From NCBI GenBank assembly GCA_965603205.1, contig CBFDCC010000006.1:124001-188000 (forward strand): a DNA stretch of 64,000 nt, written 5' to 3'. Origin of the DNA: Temperatibacter sp965603205 (GTDB taxonomy: Bacteria > Pseudomonadota > Alphaproteobacteria > Sphingomonadales > Kordiimonadaceae). This document shows positions 16,695 through 25,398 of this stretch, piece by piece (positions within the stretch are counted from its first letter, which is position 1; each line of letters starts with the position of its first letter). Made by a program: the position numbers and the translations under genes. The notes below the pieces were generated by a model, which saw only the letters and a program-made list of their open reading frames with translations, was not told the DNA's origin and ran no database searches.

Positions 16695-19600
16695 TTAACT
16701 ACAACCGCTTGTGCCACCACAAGTGTCGCACTTTAAACAAGTGCCGTTGCGTACAAGCGTGAAATTACCGCATTCGCCACAGGCATCACCCTCATATCCC
16801 TTCATGCGGGCAGTAACACGCGCATCAGGTGTGGCAGCTGTGCTGGCATTGGTCATTGCGGACCCAGCTTGGACAGATGTGGCGCCTGTTGTGCCATTAG
16901 AAGCACCAACGGTTTCCAACGCCTTCTCATTATCCTTTGTCTTAGGTTTAGTGGCAGTTTTGAGGACCACAAGGTTATTTCCACGTGTATAACCATTAGA
17001 GGCCATTTGCTGAACGCGCTCTAATGCTTCATTAACATCATTATCTAATTCGGGAAGTCCATCACTTTCGCCGCGCCCAATACTATCATGATCCAGATCA
17101 GCTGGCGTAATATGGGCCAGATCGTCACGCCCTAGATAAGATATAGCAAGCTCACGGAATAAGTAATCAAGCAGTGATGTAGCCATTTTGATGGTTTCAT
17201 TACCTTCAACGCGACCAGATGGCTCAAATTTAGTGAAGGTATAGGCATCAACATATTCCTCTAAAGGCACGCCGTATTGTAGACCAATAGAAATTGCGAT
17301 TGCAAAGTTGTTCATCAAAGAGCGGAACGCCGCGCCTTCTTTGTGCATATCTATGAATATTTCACCTATTGAACCATCATCGTACTCACCAGTGCGTAGA
17401 TAGACTTTATGGCCACCAACCACTGCTTTTTGAGTGTATCCTTTGCGACGTGCCGGTAGTTTATGGCGGTTTTTCGGGGCTTCGATAATTTTTTCAACGA
17501 TTTTTTGAGCTACAGTAGTAATATTTTCAGCAGCGGTTTTATCATCAATATCTTCCTCAAGGTCTTCCTCATCTAATATTGATGAGTTGAGAGGTTGGCT
17601 AAGCTTTGAGCCATCACGATATAATGCATTGGCCTTAATGCCTAGTTTCCATGATAGCTCGTAGGCTTCCATACATTCTGGGACTGTTGCCTTATTTGGC
17701 ATATTGATAGTCTTTGAAATGGCGCCAGAGATAAATGGTTGTGCAGCTGCCATCATTTTAATGTGGCTATCCCACGCTAGATAGCGCTTACCAATTTTAC
17801 CGCATGGATTAGCGCAGTCAAATACAGCATAGTCTTTTTCTTTTAAGTGCGGTGCACCTTCAAGTGTCATCGCGCCACAACAATATAGATTAGCACTGTT
17901 ATAATCTTCTTTGCTAAAGCCTATAGCACCAAGAATATCAAAATTAATATCATTAAGTTGATCCTCATTAAGACCAAGCTTTTCTTTGCAGAAATCAGTG
18001 CCCAAAGTCCATTGGTTGAAAACAAATTTGATATCAAAAGCATTTTTCATCTGATCTTCAAGCAACTCAATCTCGCGTTCACCAAAACCTTTTTCTTTAA
18101 GGGTCTTGTGATTAATGCCAGGCGCGCCATCTAACGTGCCATGTCCCACTGCGTAATATTCAATATCTTGGACTTGCTTGTCGTTATAGCCAAGATATTT
18201 TAGCGCTTGAGGTGCAATACGGTTAATAATCTTAAAGTAACCACCACCTGCTAGCTTTTTAAACTTCACCAGTGCAAAATCTGGTTCAATGCCCGTGGTA
18301 TCACAATCCATAACCAGACCAATGGTGCCTGTTGGGGCAATCACAGATACTTGCGCGTTGCGGTAGCCATGCTCAAGACCAAGATCAAGCGCGCGGTCCC
18401 ATGCCTCACCCGCTGCAACAACAACCGATGGATCTGGGCAATTTTCAATATCCAAAGGCACAGGTTTAATATGTAATTTCTCATAATTATCAGCCTGACC
18501 GAAGGCTGCGCGACGGTGGTTTCTGATAACCCGTAACATATGCTCGGCATTTTTCTTATAACCAGGGAAGGCACCTAACTCACCGGCCATCTCAGCAGAA
18601 GTTGCGTATGATTCACCAGTCATAAGGGCAGTGATAGCACCACATAGTGCACGACCATACTCACTATCATAAGACATTCCAAGGCTCATTAGAAGGCCGC
18701 CAATATTAGCGTATCCTAAACCGAGTGTACGGTACTCATATGACAGTTTAGCAATTTCTTTTGACGGGAACTGTGCCATCATCACAGAAATCTCTAGCAC
18801 CATTGTCCATAGACGTACGCCGTGCTTAAACGATTCAACCATGAAGCTGCCGTCATCATTACGGAACTGCATAAGGTTAAGTGAGGCTAGGTTACAAGCT
18901 GTATCATCAAGGAACATATATTCAGAACAAGGATTAGAAGCGCGAATAGGGCCGCTTTCAGGGCATGTGTGCCAATCGTTAATCGTTGTATGAAACTGAA
19001 TGCCAGGATCAGCACAAGCCCATGCTGCATACCCAACGTCATTCCATAGGTCTTTAGCGTTGACTGTCTTATGGATAGATCCATCAGTACGACACTTTAG
19101 ATGCCACTCAGTACCTTCATTTGCAGCTCTCATAAATTCATCAGTAACTCGAATTGAGTTATTTGAATTTTGACCTGAGACCGTGCCGTATGCTTCACCG
19201 TCCCAGTCTGTTGTATAGGTATTAAATTCAAGTGATGCATAACCTTGACGGGCAAACTCTATAACACGCTGCACATAATTTTCTGGTAGCATGACCTTAC
19301 GAGCATCTATAATAGCCTTCTTTAACTCTTTGTTCTTCTTAGGAATAAAGGCATCATCGCCAATCTCAGCTTGTGCCTCTATGCATGCCTTCATAATTAA
19401 ATTTAGATGAATTTCATTCATCTTTGAGCCTGACACTAGGGCAGCAACTTTTTGCTCTTCTGTAACTTTCCAGTTAATGAATGCATCAATATCTGGGTGA
19501 TCAATATCAACCACAACCATTTTAGCGGCACGACGTGTTGTGCCGCCCGATTTAATCGCACCAGCAGCGCGGTCGCCTATACGCAAGAAGCTCATTAAAC

Positions 19601-20357
19601 CAGATGATTTGCCACCACCAGATAATGTCTCGCCTGCGCCGCGTACATGACTGAAATTTGACCCCGTACCTGAGCCATATTTAAATAAACGGGCTTCACG
19701 GGTCCAAAGATCCATGATGCCGCCATCACCGACAAGGTCGTCACTAACACCTTGAATAAAACAAGCATGTGGTTGTGGGTGTTCATATGAGCTCTTGGAT
19801 TTAGTAAGTTTACCTGTTTCAAAATCAACATAATGATGACCTTGTGCAGGTCCATCGATACCATATGACCAATGTAGGCCCGTATTAAACCATTGCGGGG
19901 AGTTGGGAGCGCACATTTGAGAGGCTAACATGAAACGCATTTCATCAAAGAAAGTCTGAGCATCTTCTTCGCTGTCGAAATATCCGCCTTTCCAGCCCCA
20001 ATAGGTCCAAGTGCCTGCTAAACGGTCAAATACTTGCTTAGCGCTACTTTCTGCGCCGTATCTTTTATCCTCTGGCATGTTATCCAATGCCTTGGTGTCG
20101 GCGTCCTTGCGCCATAACCAACTGGGGATAGATGTTTCTTCTACAGTTTTCAGCGCTTGGGGTACGCCTGCCTTACGGAAATATTTTTGGGCAATGATAT
20201 CCGTTGCTACTTGTGACCAACTAGTGGGCACTTCTACATCCGGCATATGAAAAACAACAGACCCATCAGGGTTACGAATTTCACTGACGGCTGTATGCCA
20301 CTCCATAGCAGCATATGGACATTGACCTGATTCTGTAAAGCGACGTTCTATACGCAT
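16695..20357 (-). CDS. nrdJ: Adenosylcobalamin-dependent ribonucleotide reductase (class II)
   Basis: Makes deoxyribonucleotides from ribonucleotides using a cobalamin-generated thiyl radical, independent of oxygen. The 1220 residues match the long NrdJ form. The radical-site motif N-x-C-x-E is present as NPCSE with Cys477; CNLASLNL follows, and PTGTIG marks the phosphate-binding region. The C-terminus carries a zinc-ribbon-like Cys cluster (CGECGN, CLKCDTCGG) thought to shuttle electrons. No nrdAB or nrdD lies in the window. Upstream is a palindrome resembling an NrdR box; no cobalamin riboswitch is evident. Confidence 0.97.
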   Translation of the reverse strand: MRIERRFTESGQCPYAAMEWHTAVSEIRNPDGSVVFHMPDVEVPTSWSQVATDIIAQKYFRKAGVPQALKTVEETSIPSWLWRKDADTKALDNMPEDKRYGAESSAKQVFDRLAGTWTYWGWKGGYFDSEEDAQTFFDEMRFMLASQMCAPNSPQWFNTGLHWSYGIDGPAQGHHYVDFETGKLTKSKSSYEHPQPHACFIQGVSDDLVGDGGIMDLWTREARLFKYGSGTGSNFSHVRGAGETLSGGGKSSGLMSFLRIGDRAAGAIKSGGTTRRAAKMVVVDIDHPDIDAFINWKVTEEQKVAALVSGSKMNEIHLNLIMKACIEAQAEIGDDAFIPKKNKELKKAIIDARKVMLPENYVQRVIEFARQGYASLEFNTYTTDWDGEAYGTVSGQNSNNSIRVTDEFMRAANEGTEWHLKCRTDGSIHKTVNAKDLWNDVGYAAWACADPGIQFHTTINDWHTCPESGPIRASNPCSEYMFLDDTACNLASLNLMQFRNDDGSFMVESFKHGVRLWTMVLEISVMMAQFPSKEIAKLSYEYRTLGLGYANIGGLLMSLGMSYDSEYGRALCGAITALMTGESYATSAEMAGELGAFPGYKKNAEHMLRVIRNHRRAAFGQADNYEKLHIKPVPLDIENCPDPSVVVAAGEAWDRALDLGLEHGYRNAQVSVIAPTGTIGLVMDCDTTGIEPDFALVKFKKLAGGGYFKIINRIAPQALKYLGYNDKQVQDIEYYAVGHGTLDGAPGINHKTLKEKGFGEREIELLEDQMKNAFDIKFVFNQWTLGTDFCKEKLGLNEDQLNDINFDILGAIGFSKEDYNSANLYCCGAMTLEGAPHLKEKDYAVFDCANPCGKIGKRYLAWDSHIKMMAAAQPFISGAISKTINMPNKATVPECMEAYELSWKLGIKANALYRDGSKLSQPLNSSILDEEDLEEDIDDKTAAENITTVAQKIVEKIIEAPKNRHKLPARRKGYTQKAVVGGHKVYLRTGEYDDGSIGEIFIDMHKEGAAFRSLMNNFAIAISIGLQYGVPLEEYVDAYTFTKFEPSGRVEGNETIKMATSLLDYLFRELAISYLGRDDLAHITPADLDHDSIGRGESDGLPELDNDVNEALERVQQMASNGYTRGNNLVVLKTATKPKTKDNEKALETVGASNGTTGATSVQAGSAMTNASTAATPDARVTARMKGYEGDACGECGNFTLVRNGTCLKCDTCGGTSGCS

Positions 20358-20815
20358 ATTAATACCCCTTGGCGGTTGTGCGTTTCCTAAAATTATAATT
20401 GGTATTTATTAAGCTATTTTATCAGGTTAATGCTGATTTTATGAACTTTTGCCCTAAATCAAAAATTCTAGCGCACCCCCTATATGTTGGGGGTCGATAC
20501 CAAATTAACGCAAAGTCTATGGCTGTAATAGGTTCTTAACAAGTTATTTTTTAATCTAAATCAGCTTGACGCTAGACAGTTGAAGAGGAGGTGTTCAGAC
20601 GAATCGTGAGTAGACAATGAGTCGGGTGAAATTGCACATTAATTTAGGCCTGTAAAATATTTTTTTACGGCTAAATTCCTTAAATATTAACGAATATTAA
20701 CCATATACAATAAGTTTAGAGTGTAAGTACTTAAAAAAATAAGACAATCCATCATAGCACATCTTTGCAATGGCAAAATTCTATGTTAAACCCTTATTAA
20801 TTACAGTTTCAAAAG
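20358..20815. other. Intergenic region between nrdJ and the NDUFA12 gene
   Basis: 458 bases without a credible gene, between divergent genes. It holds the ACCCCC/GGGGGT dyad (20475-20494) and two GANTC sites (GAATC 20601, GAGTC 20619). An AGGAGG at about 20586 has no start codon at a suitable distance. The rest is A+T-rich. Confidence 0.6.
20475..20494. promoter_or_regulatory. Candidate NrdR-type operator upstream of nrdJ
   Basis: ACCCCCTATATGTTGGGGGT has perfect 6-bp inverted arms and a TATAT core, the general shape of NrdR boxes (palindromes with a TATAT-like centre at ribonucleotide reductase promoters). It lies about 118 bases before the nrdJ start codon. Only one copy is seen, whereas NrdR sites often occur in pairs. 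Confidence 0.5.
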
Positions 20816-21196
20816 ATGGATATCATAATGGCGAATCTACTCAATAAAATATTTGGATCTCCAATTTTCACTTGGTGGAATAGTGCAACATTTGGCACAA
20901 GACTATTTACATTGCTTAAAGGCGTAAAAGTTGGTGAAGATGGGCAGGGCAATATTTACTATAAAGAAAAAGGCGGTAAGAAGCGCTGGGTGATTTATAA
21001 GAATGGTCTTGTCGAAGCATCACGCGTGCCTGCTGATTGGCATGGATGGTTACATTATACCTTTGATGAGACACCCATTGAAAAGCCATTTAAGCTTAAT
21101 GCTTGGGAAACTGGTCATCAGGCAAATCAAACAGGTACTAAGAATGCACATGCTCCAAAGAAAGCTGAAAATTCTTATGAAGCCTGGACGCCTTGA
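20816..21196 (+). CDS. NADH:ubiquinone oxidoreductase accessory subunit, NDUFA12 family
   Basis: A 126-residue homologue of the mitochondrial complex I accessory subunit NDUFA12 (B17.2), found in Alphaproteobacteria. Landmarks are FTWWNSATFGTRLFT, the VGEDGQGNIYYKEK strand, and the RVPADWHGWLHYTFDETP segment around residues 65-83. It probably helps assemble or stabilise complex I at the membrane. An alternative ATG at 20828 would give the start MANLLNKIFG and has a comparable upstream GGA. It heads the NDUFA12-mlaD-DUF2155 set, transcribed toward aat. Confidence 0.93.
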   Translation: MDIIMANLLNKIFGSPIFTWWNSATFGTRLFTLLKGVKVGEDGQGNIYYKEKGGKKRWVIYKNGLVEASRVPADWHGWLHYTFDETPIEKPFKLNAWETGHQANQTGTKNAHAPKKAENSYEAWTP

Positions 21197-21319
21197 AAAA
21201 ACAAATTATGCAGCCTATAAATGGTCATAATTGCACGCTATAGCTCATTCTAATTTAAAAGGGCCATGTTTCTCTAGATTTCTAACGAGAGATTAAGGCC
21301 TCTAACTTATGGAACTAAT

Positions 21320-21769
21320 ATGTCTGGTAATCTAGTAGAATCCCTGATTGGTGCTGTCGTTTTGCTCGTCGCAGGGTGGTTTTTAGTCTTTGCTTATGAG
21401 CGCACTGATGTGCCAATGAATGGTGGTTATAGTCTTCAGGCGCATTTTGATAGTGTGTCAGGACTAACAATTGGTAGTGATGTTCGCATTGCGGGCATTA
21501 AAATAGGTACAGTCACAAAACAAGCACTAGACCCCAAATCATATCAGGCGGTTATTACCTTTACCGTCAAGGGTGATGTAGAGCTTTCAACGGATACAGC
21601 AGCAGCGGTTACTTCAGAGGGATTGTTAGGTGGTAACTATCTTGCAATCTTGCCCGGCGGCATGGATGAATATCTGGTAGACGGTGATATAATTGAGGAA
21701 ACTCAAGATGCTGTAGACCTGATGGGCCTTATTGGTAAATTCATGTATAATGATGACGGCAAGAAATAA
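21320..21769 (+). CDS. mlaD: MlaD-family MCE protein
   Basis: A 149-residue inner-membrane-anchored lipid-binding protein. One N-terminal transmembrane helix (residues 7-25) is followed by a single MCE domain with the diagnostic FDSVSGLTIGSDVRIAGIKIGTV stretch and the GLLGGNYLAILPG core near residues 101-113. MlaD forms a hexameric ring that moves phospholipids between membranes with an MlaFE ABC transporter. Those partners are not in this window. It sits between the NDUFA12 and DUF2155 genes. Confidence 0.92.
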   Translation: MSGNLVESLIGAVVLLVAGWFLVFAYERTDVPMNGGYSLQAHFDSVSGLTIGSDVRIAGIKIGTVTKQALDPKSYQAVITFTVKGDVELSTDTAAAVTSEGLLGGNYLAILPGGMDEYLVDGDIIEETQDAVDLMGLIGKFMYNDDGKK

Positions 21770-21789
21770 AAATAAGGTTATAAACCTCT

Positions 21790-22278
21790 ATGATAGTTTA
21801 TATACAATCATCTATTAGGATTTTAGCTTTATGCTCATGCGTTTTAATGATGACCGCCTTTCAAATTTTTGAACCTGTGAGTGATCAAGTAAGTAAGACT
21901 GAACTGGTGCCCATTGTGCCACCGACTGAAGAAGAAATTGTTGAAGCCGCTAAAAATATCATAGTCCTAAGGGCATTGGATAAAATAACCGCAAGGATTA
22001 CGCAGCTTGAGGCTCCCATTGGTGAAGAAATTCGCTTTGGCACTCTGTCTATTACGGCACGTTACTGCCGTACTAGGCCGCCTGAGGAAACACCTGAGAC
22101 ATATTCATATTTAGAAATAGCCGATATTAAGCGTGATGGTACTTACCCCATCGTTTTTCGTGGATGGATGATGGCATCTAATCCTGCGCTAAATGCATTA
22201 GAACATGCTGTTTATGATGTTTGGGTGATTAATTGCAAAACGGTTGAGCCTGAAGTCTCTGATCCTATAGAGAAATAA
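21790..22278 (+). CDS. DUF2155 family exported protein
   Basis: A 162-residue DUF2155 protein. A signal-like hydrophobic N-terminus (about residues 8-24) precedes a domain with the family pattern VLRALDKITARITQLEAPIGEEIRFGTLSI, two Cys (ARYCRTRPPEE and WVINCK) that could pair, and FRGWMMASNPALNALEHAVYDVW. Function is unknown; the gene is commonly found beside mlaD in Alphaproteobacteria. Its last 67 bases overlap the 3' end of aat on the other strand. Confidence 0.88.
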   Translation: MIVYIQSSIRILALCSCVLMMTAFQIFEPVSDQVSKTELVPIVPPTEEEIVEAAKNIIVLRALDKITARITQLEAPIGEEIRFGTLSITARYCRTRPPEETPETYSYLEIADIKRDGTYPIVFRGWMMASNPALNALEHAVYDVWVINCKTVEPEVSDPIEK

Positions 22279-22871
22279 TCAGCGTCCATGACCTGCAATG
22301 CAGCTGCTAGTCGTTCTAAATAGTCATCTCTTATAATTTCAGTGCAGCCGAATCGCGCTAAATGATCAGTTTTAAACTGGCTGTCTAATAACGTGAATTT
22401 ACCTGCTATTAATCTTGCGACTAAATGGGTTAGGGCAACTTTGCTAGCATCAGTAACGGTAGAGAACATGCTTTCCCCAAAAAAAGCCCCTTGGATACAG
22501 ACACCATATAAACCGCCAACTAAGGTATCTTCTTGCCAGCACTCTATACTGTGGGCAAAGCCAGATTCGTGTAGCTGACAATATAAATCCTCAATTGTTT
22601 CATTGATCCATGTATCAGTACGGTTTGGTGCAGGGGCTGCACATGCCTGCATCACACCGCGAAAATCACGATTAGTAGTCACAGTGAATATATCTCTAGC
22701 AACTGTCTTTTTTAATGATTTGGGGATATGGAAGCTATTTAGCGGGAAAATACCGCGCTCTTCTGGGTCTACCCAAAATATTTCGGGATCATCGCGACCC
22801 TCTGACATGGGGAAAATACCAGCCATGTAGGCTCGTAGTAGAAGGTCTGGGGTAATATCTGATTTATCCAT
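22212..22871 (-). CDS. aat: Leucyl/phenylalanyl-tRNA--protein transferase
   Basis: Adds Leu or Phe to N-terminal Arg/Lys of proteins, marking them for the N-end rule pathway through ClpS. The 219 residues show the family motifs DLLLRAYMAGIFPMS, IFWVDPEERGIFP, GVMQACA, WINETIEDLYCQLHESGFAHSIE and LYGVCIQGAFFGESMFS, followed by LLDSQFKTDHLARFGC. It lies 15 bases after accC and is probably the last gene of the aroQ-accB-accC-aat operon. Its 3' end runs 67 bases into the convergent DUF2155 gene. Confidence 0.96.
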   Translation of the reverse strand: MDKSDITPDLLLRAYMAGIFPMSEGRDDPEIFWVDPEERGIFPLNSFHIPKSLKKTVARDIFTVTTNRDFRGVMQACAAPAPNRTDTWINETIEDLYCQLHESGFAHSIECWQEDTLVGGLYGVCIQGAFFGESMFSTVTDASKVALTHLVARLIAGKFTLLDSQFKTDHLARFGCTEIIRDDYLERLAAALQVMDADYFSIGSETSGSTVLQLITQTS

Positions 22872-22886
22872 TACCCCAGACTAATT

Positions 22887-24236
22887 TCAGTATTCATAGA
22901 CTTCAAGGAATTTCTCTAACCAATGAATATCATAATTACCACTGATGAAATCTGGTTGTTCTAGAAGTGCTTGATGAAGTGGAATTGTTGTCACCACACC
23001 ATCAATTACATATTCTTCTAGTGAGCGTTTAAGGCGTCGTAGACAGCCCTCGCGCGTGTAACCAGATACGATCAACTTAGCGACCATGCTGTCATAATGT
23101 GGTGGAATAGTATAGCCTGCATAAACAGCACTATCTGCACGCACATTAAGCCCCCCAGGCGGGTGGTATTGAATCACTTTTCCTGGGCTCGGTGTAAATG
23201 TGAATGGATGCTCGGCATTGATTCGGCACTCAATTGCATGGCCTTTGAATTTAACCATATCCTGTGTGTAATATAGCTTGTGACCAGCAGCTACGCGAAT
23301 TTGCTCACGCACGAGATCAATGCCAGTAACCATTTCTGTGACAGGATGCTCGACTTGTAGGCGTGTATTCATCTCAATGAAATAAAACTCACCATCTTCA
23401 TAAAGAAATTCAATGGTACCTGCGCCAACGTAGCCTAAATCAGCCATAGCTTTAGCACAGACATTACCCATACGCTCACGTGTTTCACTATCGATCACAG
23501 GTGAAGGTGCTTCTTCTAATATTTTTTGGTGGCGACGCTGTAGAGAGCAGTCGCGCTCACCTAGGTGAACACAGTTACCATGTTTGTCACCAATGATTTG
23601 AAATTCAATATGACGAGGTTTCTCAAGGAATTTCTCTATATAGACTGCATCGTCACCAAAAGCTGATTTTGCCTCAGTACGACAAGTATGCAGCGCTTCT
23701 GCTAGTTTACTTTCCTCGCGCACAATCTGCATGCCACGGCCACCACCGCCAGCAGAGGCCTTGATGATCACAGGCAAACCAATGTCTTTACAAATTTCGA
23801 TGGCTTCTTCGCTGTTACGTACTTCGCCAGCGGAGCCTGGAACAACAGGAATACCAAGTTTTTTAACAGCATCCTTAGCTGATATTTTATCACCCATAAG
23901 GCGGATATGATCACCACTTGGGCCAATGAATATCATACCGTGCTGATCAACAATATCTGCAAATCCTGCATTTTCTGATAAAAACCCATAACCGGGGTGA
24001 ATAGCTTCAGCGCCTGTTATTTCAGCCGCCGCCATAATGGCTGGAATGTTTAAATAACTATCTTTGCTTGCTGCGGGGCCAATACAAATACTTTGATCTG
24101 CTAGGCGCACATGCATCGCGTCAGCGTCAGCTGTAGAATGGACTGCAACTGTTTCAAAGCCCATCTCATGACAGGCTCTGTGGATTCGCAGTGCAATCTC
24201 GCCTCTGTTGGCGATAAGGATCTTACCTTCGGACAT
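22887..24236 (-). CDS. accC: Acetyl-CoA carboxylase, biotin carboxylase subunit
   Basis: ATP-dependent carboxylation of biotin on AccB, the first half-reaction of fatty-acid synthesis. The 449 residues show the N-terminal KILIANRGEIALRI motif, the ATP-grasp glycine loop (ASAGGGGRGM), the ERDCSLQRRHQKILEEAPSP segment, and the catalytic EMNTRLQVEHPVTE near residue 290. The gene is complete. It follows accB by 28 bases on the same strand, as expected for an accBC operon. Confidence 0.97.
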   Translation of the reverse strand: MSEGKILIANRGEIALRIHRACHEMGFETVAVHSTADADAMHVRLADQSICIGPAASKDSYLNIPAIMAAAEITGAEAIHPGYGFLSENAGFADIVDQHGMIFIGPSGDHIRLMGDKISAKDAVKKLGIPVVPGSAGEVRNSEEAIEICKDIGLPVIIKASAGGGGRGMQIVREESKLAEALHTCRTEAKSAFGDDAVYIEKFLEKPRHIEFQIIGDKHGNCVHLGERDCSLQRRHQKILEEAPSPVIDSETRERMGNVCAKAMADLGYVGAGTIEFLYEDGEFYFIEMNTRLQVEHPVTEMVTGIDLVREQIRVAAGHKLYYTQDMVKFKGHAIECRINAEHPFTFTPSPGKVIQYHPPGGLNVRADSAVYAGYTIPPHYDSMVAKLIVSGYTREGCLRRLKRSLEEYVIDGVVTTIPLHQALLEQPDFISGNYDIHWLEKFLEVYEY

Positions 24237-24264
24237 ACTGTGTACCTTTGTACTTACTTATAGG

Positions 24265-24729
24265 TTATTCGATGATGCAAAGAGGCTGATCAAATTCTAC
24301 AGGATCGCCATTACTTATAAGGATTTCTTTCACAGTACCAGCTTTGGGCGCTGAAATTTGGTTCATTACTTTCATCGCTTCGATGATAAGCAGTGTATCG
24401 CCTTGCGCTACTTTTTGACCGATTTTAATAAAGTCGTCAGTGTCCGGACTAGCAGCCGCATAGGCGGTGCCTACCATTGGTGACTTAACGGTGCCAGGAT
24501 GATCGGCAGGCGCAACTGCTACTGGCGCAGCAGTAGGTGCCGCGGCTGGTGCTGTTGCCACAGGGGCGGCCATTCCAGCGGGTGCAGCGTAACTTACAGT
24601 AGATGGAACATCACGGGTTACACGAATTTTAAATCCGTCTTCTTCTACTTCAATCTCAGACAAAGTTGATTTGTCTAGAAGCTCAGCGAGTTCACGAATA
24701 AGCTCTTTGCTTTTTTCAATTTTAGTCAT
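24265..24729 (-). CDS. accB: Acetyl-CoA carboxylase biotin carboxyl carrier protein
   Basis: Carries biotin between carboxylase and transferase. The predicted 154 residues comprise an N-terminal helical part, an Ala/Pro-rich linker (about residues 45-76) and a C-terminal biotinyl domain with the EAMKVMN motif, biotinylated at Lys120. I choose the ATG at 24729 because CAGGA lies upstream and the protein then starts with the usual MTKIEKSKELIRELAELL; an in-frame upstream ATG would add 17 atypical residues. It sits between aroQ and accC. Confidence 0.96.
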   Translation of the reverse strand: MTKIEKSKELIRELAELLDKSTLSEIEVEEDGFKIRVTRDVPSTVSYAAPAGMAAPVATAPAAAPTAAPVAVAPADHPGTVKSPMVGTAYAAASPDTDDFIKIGQKVAQGDTLLIIEAMKVMNQISAPKAGTVKEILISNGDPVEFDQPLCIIE

Positions 24730-24811
24730 AACACAGCATTCCTGATTATTATTAGCCTGATAATTTTTTATCTTAGGCATCTATATTGTCTTTATTGCCA
24801 AATATCTAGCA

Positions 24812-25258
24812 TTACTTGATGTCTAATAGCGCGTCTAAGGCAAATTCATATCCCTTTGCACCAAAACCACATATCAATCCAACAGCAACAGCAGAGATAT
24901 ATGATTGTTGTCTAAAGTCCTCACGGGCATGAATATTTGATAGATGTACCTCAACTGCGGGGACTTCTGCAGCTTCAATTGCATCCCTTATAGCAATAGA
25001 TGTATGGGTATAAGCTGCCGCATTGATGATGATACCAGCAGCCTTTGTACGGGCTTCTTGTATCCAATCAACAAGTGTTGATTCTGCATTGGTTTGCCTA
25101 AAATCAATTGATATACTGGCATCACTAGCAAGCTTTGTAACATTATCTTCAATTTGCTGTAATGTAACAGATCCATAAACTGCAGGATTGCGTGTGCCTA
25201 ATAAATTTAAATTAGGCCCATTTAATACATAAATTGGTTTGCTTTTATCAATCGGCAT
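24812..25258 (-). CDS. aroQ: 3-dehydroquinate dehydratase, type II
   Basis: Third step of the shikimate pathway: dehydration of 3-dehydroquinate. The 148-residue length is typical of the dodecameric type II enzyme. Visible are the GPNLNLLGTRNPAVYG motif with catalytic Tyr28, the NAAAYTHTS segment, catalytic His105 in EVHLSNI, and the REDFRQQSYIS strand. It is the first gene of the aroQ-accB-accC-aat block, a common alphaproteobacterial arrangement. Confidence 0.96.
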   Translation of the reverse strand: MPIDKSKPIYVLNGPNLNLLGTRNPAVYGSVTLQQIEDNVTKLASDASISIDFRQTNAESTLVDWIQEARTKAAGIIINAAAYTHTSIAIRDAIEAAEVPAVEVHLSNIHAREDFRQQSYISAVAVGLICGFGAKGYEFALDALLDIK

Positions 25259-25398
25259 ATAGCCTCCACCCCTTATTTACAGATTATGTCATATAGATAT
25301 CATCTGTAGCTTGAAGATACCATTATAATGCCATATGCATGTCCTGCAAAGTACGTAAATGTGCATAAGAGATTTTTTTTATAAATAAATGAGGTAAT

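Noticed and set aside
20358..20474. Cobalamin riboswitch upstream of nrdJ
   Set aside because: No B12-box-like or conserved core elements could be found in the leader.
20532..20546. GTTC-N7-GTTA near nrdJ as a second SOS box
   Set aside because: One mismatch in a short A+T-rich motif; expected by chance, and nrdJ is not a typical SOS gene.
25259..25398. TPP riboswitch upstream of the thiSG gene
   Set aside because: No CTGAGA-type THI-box core and too little space for the fold.
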